Shown: piece by piece, positions 56,381-64,000 of the stretch
Position numbering within the stretch: position 1 is the first letter of the stretch
Layout: each line of letters begins with the position of its first letter
The notes under the pieces: model-generated
Database searches by the model: none
What the model was told of the DNA's origin: nothing
Seen by the model: only the letters and a program-made list of their open reading frames with translations
Program-made: the position numbers and the translations under genes
Source: Incurvaria masculella
Taxonomy: Eukaryota; Arthropoda; Insecta; Lepidoptera; Incurvariidae
Length of the DNA stretch: 64,000 nt
Direction: 5' to 3'
Assembly (NCBI GenBank): GCA_946894095.1
Contig: OX335645.2
Span: forward strand, 21,971,001-22,035,000

Positions 56381-59300
56381 TCAGGGATCGAGGGTTGGAT
56401 GGGTGAAGAAAACAAAAGAATAAAAGTTAAAATATTTATTTATCTTCTGAACGGCATCGGAGAGCTTGGAGGCGATCTTCTCGACCGGGCCGGGCCCACC
56501 GCAGTGGCGCGCGCCGCCCACCAGCAGCGCCGCCTCGCCCGGCGCCAACCGCAGCCCCCTCCCGCCCGCCACCCTCCCGCCGGCGGCCAGCGCGGAGCCC
56601 CCCGACGCAGCCGCCACCGTCCACTCGGCCGGCGCGCCCGGGAACCGCGCCAGCGCCGCCTCGTCGACCGCCGGGCCCACGTTGGCGACGACCGCCGCGG
56701 AGCCCCCGGCGGTCCCCCAGCGGAGAACGCCGACCGTCCCGCGCCCGAGCCGCCGAACCTCCGCGGGCGCCCCGGCCAGGGAGCGCCTCAGCTCGGCGGC
56801 CGCGCGGAACACGGCCGCGTGGCTCGTGCCGCTCGAGAACTGCGATTTCGCGTTGCAGTAGCGCGTGTTGTCCGCGAGTGGGGTCCAGGGAGCGCCCTTC
56901 GAGAAGCCCGCTCCCTCGGAGTCGTCCCAGGGAAAGGGCGAGCTTGCCGGGTGGGGTGGGCTCGGGGTGCAGCCGGGCGCGGGCTCCGTTCGCTCTAGAA
57001 TCGAGTCGGGTACGCCGAGCTCGTCGCCTTGGTAGCAGAGCGACGCTCCCGGCAACATAAGCGTGAGCAAGTTGAAAGCGTCCACCATGTTGTCGCTGTA
57101 TCGCGTCGATACTCGGCTCACGGACGGACTACCAGTCTGGAAATTAAAAATAAACTGTAAACCGAACACGCATCGTTTTAGCTTAATTGTAGCAAACAAT
57201 CTCACAAATACACAATTTTATCGCAAGTCGATTCATCATAGTAAATTCCAAACACGGAAACTATGTCACTAACACCATAATCATATAAATACTTAAACTA
57301 AATTAAGGTTTGAACAAAAACAAGATAATCCCTAAACAAAATTAAACTAACAAATTACTAAAATAAACTAACAAGTAATACTATCCTAAACTAAATAGAA
57401 AATGTCCTCCATGCCCGCCGAGCTGCCCATAGTACCGAAAATGCTCTGTGCGTTTCCCCTTTGAATTTCCATGCTAATTCGCCGTATGTTTGTTAATAAT
57501 AATAATTGTAGTTAATATTTCATTTTGGAAATTCACCAGAGCGGAAACGGTGAAATGTCATCAGAAACCTCGGCGGGCGTAATACTTGGTTGTAAAAATC
57601 TGGACCTCAAAAATATCAGGTCCAAAACGATCATATCTTTCAAGCTTTATCTTTCAACGTTCACAAAACTTGGTTGGGTCGTTTCGGAGATTTGCTTGTA
57701 CGAACATAATTATTAAAGATTAAGCCTCGGTTGCACGAAGAGACGGACGAGTTAATCAATGTTCAAACACGTCACTTTTAGTGATCCGCATAGAGTTCCT
57801 TCCATACTGTCCACACAAACTGACGTGTTTGATCCGACGTTGACGTTGATTTAGATTTTTTGTCCTTTCGTGCACTCGGCCCTAAGAATAAAACTGAAGA
57901 ATTACCAGTCGGATTTAAATATATTTTTTGGCATTTGATAGCCCAATTTTTGAGCAACCGAAAAAAAAGAAATAAAAGTCAGAAAGAACGCTAAGCTAAA
58001 ACGAAGGAAAAGCCGAAGGCGCATTATCTCACATGATTGTCCAAAACTAAATTGATCCGGGAACCTCAACTAGTCATCTGAATATAAATATATCGTTTGG
58101 CGTACCACCCAAAGGGCCGGCATGTCGGGTGGGACGAAAGTCATCCAGCGGTCCACTACGAGTTTGAAATCGGGCGCCGAGCGCGTCTCTCCGTCCCCGC
58201 CGGTGAGGTCTCGGTACAGCACGAGGTGTGCTCCCCCCGCGCCCGCCGCTCCTCCCGCACCGCCCACGTCCTCCTCAGGGTAGTACCGCACCGCTTGCCT
58301 CCACTCCATGCGCGTCTCCACCATCACTACTCTGCAATTGTTAAAAGTTTCAGCAATAATATTTCTCCAAACTGATCGCAAAATGTAACACTAATACTGA
58401 TGTTTGACGTATCTAATGCTGTGATGGCATTATCCTGAATGATTTGAATGTATCAAAGCCATTCTCATTAGAGAGCAAAAAATATAAAGATAATTTATCG
58501 AAAATAACCAAATTAAAATGCTTAAATTTGACTTGATTATAAAAAAACAAATAAATCAAGAAGATTACATAGGAAAAGAGCATTTTTAATAGTTGGAATA
58601 AGGTAAGTTTGCGGTAGGTGGTAGGCGGTAGCTAGGTATTGCAGGCGGGCGGAAACGACACATCTGGTTTTTAGCATTTCATCATTCCATAGCATTGACC
58701 ACGACTGGAGATAGCTTCGAATTTGATTATCCGCTCTCTACAAAGAAATAAGGGCTGCGCTGCATGAACTACGATCTGGTCTTAGCGGATCCAAGCAAGC
58801 CGTCCGTCTTGTTGGACACCGATATGATGGCTTGGAGACTCTTAGGCAGATACGGTTTGTAGGGTAATTTATCTGGTCTGTTTTACAGGTACATTGCTCT
58901 GTGGAACTTGCATCCCATATTCCTCCAATCCAACCTCTAGCCGAAGCACTCGTTGCAGATAATTAGACCACACTTTTATGGTTATTAGCCGACGGACGGA
59001 CGGACGAATGGACGGAAGGAAGGACGGAAGGACAGCGGAGGCTTAGGGTTAAAAACATACTTACGGTGTAGCAGCGCCCCTCATTCGGGAGAAGTCGGCG
59101 GCGGCGCGTGCCAGCTCGCGCACGAGCGCGCGCGCGCAATCCGGCTGCGGCGGGAAGTCCGCCTGCACGAGCAGCCCGGCGGCGCCGCGCCGCAGCCACG
59201 CCGCCGCCGCGCCGGCCGCCGCCGCGCGCGCCGCGCCCGAGCACGCGTTCAGCAGCGCCGCGCCGCGCGGCTCGGCGGCGTAGTACGCGCCGCGAACCGC

Positions 59301-62108
59301 GTGCCATCTCCACGTTACCGTTGCGTCGTTCGTCTCTGTCTACGATACCATTTTTAGGGTTCCGTTTTTGTTAAACTTTTACGCGAGCGGATCTGAGGGC
59401 TGGTGAAAATAAAGATCGAATGTTACTGTTATCGGTAATTATAATCATGGACTTCTTTCGTTTCCATGCAAGTTTGGTTCTATTTACAGGGCGAAAATAA
59501 AAAGAAAAGTATTTTCATTTAAATGGTAATAGAATAATTTCCTCATCTACGGATTACCAAAATGCCGAGAGAAGCAACTCTGAAGTAAAGCTGAGTGCGA
59601 CTGGGTTCTAGATGGGTGACGGTTTTCAAGCGCCCGGCGCTTAAGCCGGGCCGTGGTACGGATTCCACGTACAACCGGTTCTTACTTATTAATCCCGCCT
59701 GGGTTGGTACCATCGCATTGAATGAACAATGGTCGAAGCGGTCGGAGCCCCGAGTCCCAGTTGTCACCTAAACTGGTGTATACGCCAAACCTATGGACTG
59801 ACGTTTTCAAATGTATGGGGAAATTGAAGAGTGTGCGCAGTGGGCGTCAAGCGAACTAACATTTATGAGTCCAAGTTTGATTTGAGACTCACCGTCGCCG
59901 TAAAACGTTGACGTTGCCGTTGACGCCAACTATGCTCATACAAATCGGAAGTCCGAGCTTAACTTTGACAGCTTGAAGAAGTAAAACCACAGAATATCTA
60001 GTAAAAACTTGAATGGAGTTTAAAATTTGTTACGTTACTTCGAAGTTCCGTAAACGCCAATTTAGGTGAGAACTCGGACTGACCACTCATTTCAATGTAG
60101 CCGAACGATATAAGGAAGGTCCTGTAATGGCACCTGCTTCCTATGTGATGTGTTGGAAATATCTCACGGTCAGTTGGTATTACCTATACATGGCCAGTTT
60201 CATAAAAAAAATACTACGGAATTAGAATGTAAAATGAGACGCACATCTGCTGGAGGTTCCTCAAATGTTCCGTCGCGCCACACGAGGTAGTCCTCGTAGC
60301 CAGCGGAACGGTTGGCGCTCAGCGCCGCCCACTCCGACAGTTCGCTGGTCGTCTCAAGTGGGAGTGTCACGACCACCTTTAGTTCTGATCATATGCATGC
60401 TCGAATTATTTAGAGGTATATGCAATCATATATTTGTATCATGTATCTAGTAGGATGTCGCTGTGGAGGTAGGGTCACATAATAATGTTTCGCGGAAGTC
60501 CGAATGAATCTTACAATCATTAATGATTTTTAATACTCGCAATGTAATACTTACAATCATTAATGTTTTTTACAGTTTTTAGGGTTTCACTCTTGCTGTA
60601 TTTTTATGTGAAAACTAGCAGTCCTTACGGAAATAAAGGTAGAAGAGAAAGGAGGTGCACAGGTTGAATTGCACCCAATTCTTAAGTCAGAGGGCCAGAC
60701 CGCGAACAGATCCTCACAAGTAGTGAACGGTGTATGATACAACGCTTGAACTAACTTGTCGGCCTGCTCTAGCACAGCAGTGAAGTGCTTGTCTGTCCCG
60801 AAGCGCGGGTCCAGCTGGCCCGGATCTAGAGTCAATGGGCCGGGCCGAAAACAGTCCCGTGACCGCTCCGTCAACGCCAACAGCACGTAGGTTGCTGGCA
60901 TATTCTATGCATGGATGATACAATCTTTACTTAACTTATCGGCTAGAAGGCTGCTCGTTGCTGTTGTAAGGGCCGAGCTCCGCCGGGTCTAGTGTCATCG
61001 GGGCGGGTCGCAAACAGTATCGTAACCACACCTTCTGCGCGCCCACATTGAGATCGTAGCCTAGAATTATGGATCTATGCACGAATAGTGAATGGTGTAT
61101 GTATATAACGCCTGACCTAATTTGTCGGCCTGATCCAGCAGAGCGGTGAAGTGCTTGTCGGTCCCGAAGCGCTGGTCCAGCTGGCTCGGATCTAGAGTCA
61201 ATGGGCCGGGCCGCGAACAGTCCAGGGAACGCTCCGTCAGCGCCGACAACACCACCGCCTGCGCGCCCACACTGCGCACGTAGCCAAGGTTGCTGGTAGC
61301 TCCTATGCACAGATTAATTTTGATCGCATGGATTTTACACCTAGTATCACTGTATTCCCCAGGACCTTCCCATTTTATGAAAACACGGAACACAATAGAC
61401 GGATACCTTATTGTTGATTGGACTATTTCAATGCGATGGTATTAACCAGGCCGTCACAGTCACGATTAATTTTAACAACAGTTTTTTTCCACATATCTTT
61501 TCAAGCGAATTTGGGCAGCATCTGAAACCTATCCAAGAGTTGCAGCAAAACTTTAAAAGCTTGGGAACCACTCGCCTATTTAGTTGGCGGATTAGAAATA
61601 ATGTTCTTTATCCGGCCCAAAAATGCTGTTTCATAAGGCTTCTTTCTTTATATCCCTTTATACATACCATATATTCTATGTATGCTCCGGTAAATTTTAC
61701 GAAACGAGTTAAAATCACAGATCAACAAACTTGCGGCAACCGCCCTTGCTACCTGAGATGCCATGGGACTAATAGCACTAATAAAACTACCTCTTAAAGT
61801 ATGACTCTTTAGGTTTTTCACATCAATAGATCTTCACTGGAAAACTCATGCTTGCTCAGATTAAGAGGCCAGATAAAACCGTGATGAAGTGTTGACAATC
61901 GCTATACACATCGACTGCATTGCAACTTACCCTGAAGATCACCTAGTCCATCGCCATCGCTGTCCTTGAACGAGTCAACAAGAATTCGGTAGTAGAGCGC
62001 GTCCTTCCACCAATCGGCAGCAGCGGCTGTCGGTGGGGCCTCAACTCTGACCCGCCCGATTGAGAGCCACATCACGTTCAATGCACAGAGCAGTGGTGCG
62101 GACCACAT
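56381..62108 (-). CDS. Maltase-like glycoside hydrolase family 13 protein, probable pseudoenzyme
   Basis: Six exons in gene order: 62108-61931, 61302-61117, 60384-60245, 59339-59065, 58331-58106, 57136-56381; 1761 bp, 586 residues, the usual maltase length, all phases matching. A signal peptide (MWSAPLLCALNVMWLSIG) precedes WWKDALYYRILVDSFKDSDG with the family's metal loop DSDGDGLGD. The barrel then loses catalytic positions: DxxxNH reads TLPLET, the nucleophile motif GFRIDA reads GLLVQA (D to Q), and NHD before SRVSTRYSDNMVDA reads GSPS. Only the acid E (MVETRM) remains. Active maltases cut alpha-glucosides in the gut; this one more likely binds sugars or has a scaffold role, like the SLC3 relatives (inference). 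A second maltase-like gene lies 1.4 kb upstream on the same strand. Confidence 0.9.
57345..57500 (-). mobile_element. LINE 3'-end fragment
   Basis: Diverged relative of 27480-27665 in intron 5 of the maltase-like gene. No frame. Confidence 0.35.
58978..59055 (+). repeat. Degraded (GACG)n end of the RTE-associated repeat
   Basis: GACGGACGGACGAATGGACG followed by CAGCGGAGGCTTAGGGTT. It ends about 10 bp from exon 4 of the maltase-like gene. Confidence 0.75.
59650..60215 (+). repeat. SINE split by a foldback MITE
   Basis: The left part runs to GGTCGAAGCGG at about 59741. The right part resumes at TTTCAATGTAGCC (about 60090) and ends in an A run near 60212. The MITE at 59753-60080 replaces the middle. 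Confidence 0.75.
59753..60080. mobile_element. Foldback MITE, copy 4, nested in a SINE
   Basis: AGTCCCAGTTGTCACCTAAA at the left and TTTAGGTGAGAACTCGGACT at the right, with a diverged interior of the family. Confidence 0.85.
60700..60915 (-). pseudogene. Duplicate of maltase-like exon 2, copy C
   Basis: It encodes LTLDPGQLDPRFGTDKHFTA with about the same spacing as the parent exon. A ~30-bp deletion removes the GYVRSVGAQ segment, and the donor GT is TT, so it should not splice as the parent does. Confidence 0.85.
60940..61080 (-). pseudogene. Duplicate of maltase-like exon 2, copy B
   Basis: GYDLNVGAQKVW and RPAPMTLDPAELGP match parts of the parent, in shifted frames and truncated after LGP. 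Clearly decayed. Confidence 0.8.
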
Positions 62109-62459
62109 GGTTATTGCTACTGGTTACGGGTGCTGCATCACACAAAGCCTGGTCGTGCTCGGCTTAGCGCTAATTCTAGAGTCTGACATGACCTTCGGTC
62201 GTACTACCGATGATGTGACAATTCCCATTTTGTTAATGAGTGTAATTTGTCTGTGCCGCTTGTCGGATCTTCCTTTGTGATACGCAAATGTCTGAATGTG
62301 CATATTCGTGTTTCAAAATCTACATTGTTTTTCAAGTTTAACCTCTTTGCTGGCGGGTTTAAAAAATTCAAGCATTACGAAAAATTTAAATCGCTTGCGG
62401 GGTATACCAAGTTAGGTACGTGTTGGGGGAACTTCTATGAACTTATTTAACCTGAACTG

Positions 62460-63510
62460 GAGAGAAGTGCTTCTGCCTTCCAGCCTGGCTGCCTGCCGTC
62501 TAAGATTAATTAAAGAAAGAGCCCAGTAAAAATAACTACATTACGAATATACTGCAAGGCTAGACCCAAACCAGCAAAACATACTATTTGCGGGTATTGC
62601 GTCTTCCAATTTCGCTATCTGCTGGATACCCATAATTTGTAATTCTCCTACAGTCCCTTGTCCCGTAATGAATGCATCCTACTAACACAGTGTTTAAGAT
62701 TATACCTACATACATTTAATTAACGCTTCATCTGCGTTGCGGACGGACATTGAGTGCAAAGATTGAACATTCAAGCATATTGCCGTCGTCAACAAAATTG
62801 TATTTGGCATCAGACGCTAAGAGCCAGTCCTAGGTTAACTTAAGTAAATAAACTTTTTCGATAAGCAGGAATGTGATATGTATATCAAATCAATATGGAC
62901 AAACGCAGATGAAGCGTTAAATAATTGTATGTAAATAAAGATATTATAAAAAAATACTTACATTACAAAATCATAGTGTATAATTAATTTCTTATTTTTA
63001 TTACAACCAAAACGTAATTTAGATTTTTTACTTATTCACAATATACATAACTATACATCCATACGTATATAATAACCATAGAAATAGATGATAATAACAG
63101 AAAAGTTTAGACCCCGGCACTGACTTAGTAGTTTTACCGGGTGTTAACGGTGGTATGGTCCAAACCTTAACCTGGTATTAAACTAGGCAAATTTGGAGCA
63201 AAAAAGGTAGATGACATTTTGTTGTACGACTAGAAAAAAATTGTCCTTCCCAAAATTTTTGTGTGTAGGCATTTACAAACCTGTGTGGGGAGAAAGATTT
63301 TTTTAAGTCGTATAAGAAAATGTTATCTGCCTTTTTGCTACAAATATATCAAAGAATACCTGATTAACATTTGGACCATACCTCCGTTAACACCCTATAT
63401 GTATCTCGGTTTTAGAAACTGGTTGTGCCAAATCTGCCAGCCAAGTGGCCTTTGTTTGATTTGATTTTATCATCACTGAAAAATGCAGTGGCCGTTGTGT
63501 GGTCGCTGAT
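62460..63510. other. Spacer between the two maltase-like genes
   Basis: AT-rich; no repeat named. Presumably holds the promoter of the 586-residue gene (starting below 62250) and the 3' region of the next, but no clear element is visible. Confidence 0.4.
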
Positions 63511-64000
63511 CTATGTAGTTGGAGCACGCAAGACCAGAGCCTCGCCAGGAGACAGGGTCAGCTGTCCGCGAACCACCGTGGTACTGTAAACAGAAAAATA
63601 CTCTCTTACATCCAGAGAAAATAACTTACCTACCACTAATCCAAGTGAATGTCAAGAATTTTGGATTCCTGCACAGATATTGCATATAATCCCAGTGTGC
63701 AGCTGGGGTCACACAAAATACGTTTAAGCTAGGTACGAAATCAAAACTCGATAAAAACAAATATCGTGATTTTTCATTAGGATCACTTACCCCGGTAGCC
63801 GTGCAGAGTGAACGCTCGAAATGTAGACCTCCAGATCCTCAGGCAGCTGCGGAATCCGGTCCAGATGCACGATGTCCTGCGTTTCACCCACGTTGAAAAC
63901 TAGCGCCAGAGTGTCGTGCGCGGGCAGCGTGCGCACAAGCGCCAGAGTACCATCTGTCAGAGCTCTGATGTCATACTCTCCGTGTCTTAACGTATCCTCC
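63511..64000 (-). CDS. Second maltase-like (GH13) gene, last two exons
   Basis: Visible exons are 64000-63791 (continuing past the window) and 63583-63511. The encoded C-terminal beta domain reads GEYDIRALTDGTLALVRTLP, then LALVFNVGETQDIVHLDRIP, then QLTLSPGEALVLRAPTT and a stop, typical of insect maltases. The junction is phase 2 (CCGGG|GTAAGT to CAG|TACC), giving LPG-TTVVRG. Catalytic residues lie outside the window, so activity cannot be judged. It is in tandem with, and upstream of, the complete maltase-like gene, indicating a local cluster. Confidence 0.88.

Noticed and set aside
61411..61797. 128-codon plus-strand frame inside a maltase-like intron
   Set aside because: Its beginning resembles reversed SINE sequence, it has no known motif, and it lies in intron 1 of the opposite-strand gene.

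Overview
This is eukaryotic DNA, almost certainly from a lepidopteran insect (moth or butterfly). GC-rich split exons sit in AT-rich, repeat-filled introns. The repeat set (tRNA-derived SINEs, RTE-type ends with (GACG)n tracts, TTAA-flanked MITEs, mariner, hAT, Penelope-like elements) is typical of that order. I placed exons by reading splice sites, phase and family similarity from memory; no alignment or database search was run.

Layout. (1) 1-988: 3' part of a mariner element with an open transposase frame, inserted just before an exon. (2) 1025-8319, plus strand: the last eight coding exons of the Cul3-adaptor kelch gene diablo (KLHL20 family), from the BACK domain through six kelch repeats; the summed exons (1392 bp) stay in frame. 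(3) 11140-29868, minus strand: an 11-exon thioredoxin plus divergent nucleoside-diphosphate-kinase-like gene of the TXNDC3/NME8 group; the exons sum to 1575 bp, a whole number of codons. Its thioredoxin active-site exon is followed by a tandem array of 154-bp copies of itself. (4) 30.4-32.3 kb: LINE fragments. (5) 33107-34203, minus strand: a GC-rich gene I cannot name. (6) 34.7-47 kb: transposon-rich DNA without a recognisable host gene. (7) 47.8-48.3 kb: CpG-rich promoter-like DNA and a plus-strand first exon coding for a signal peptide, preceded by a foldback cluster with six TGACGTCA octamers. (8) 49-56.2 kb: repeats, including a Penelope-like fragment with inverted ends. (9) 56381-62108 and 63511-64000, minus strand: two tandem maltase-like (GH13) genes. 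The first is complete (six exons, 586 residues) but has lost key catalytic residues; the second shows only its 3' end.

The main theme is partial duplication of exons inside their own genes: diablo exon 2 and exon 6 fragments, nine units of the thioredoxin exon, the acceptor half of one NDK-like exon, and a triplicated maltase exon. The thioredoxin array is the most interesting. At least four copies keep an open frame, both splice sites and a compatible phase, while double inclusion would break the frame. A second signal is a pair of inverted ~550-bp MITEs bracketing a frame-neutral diablo exon, a layout known to favour exon skipping or circular RNA.
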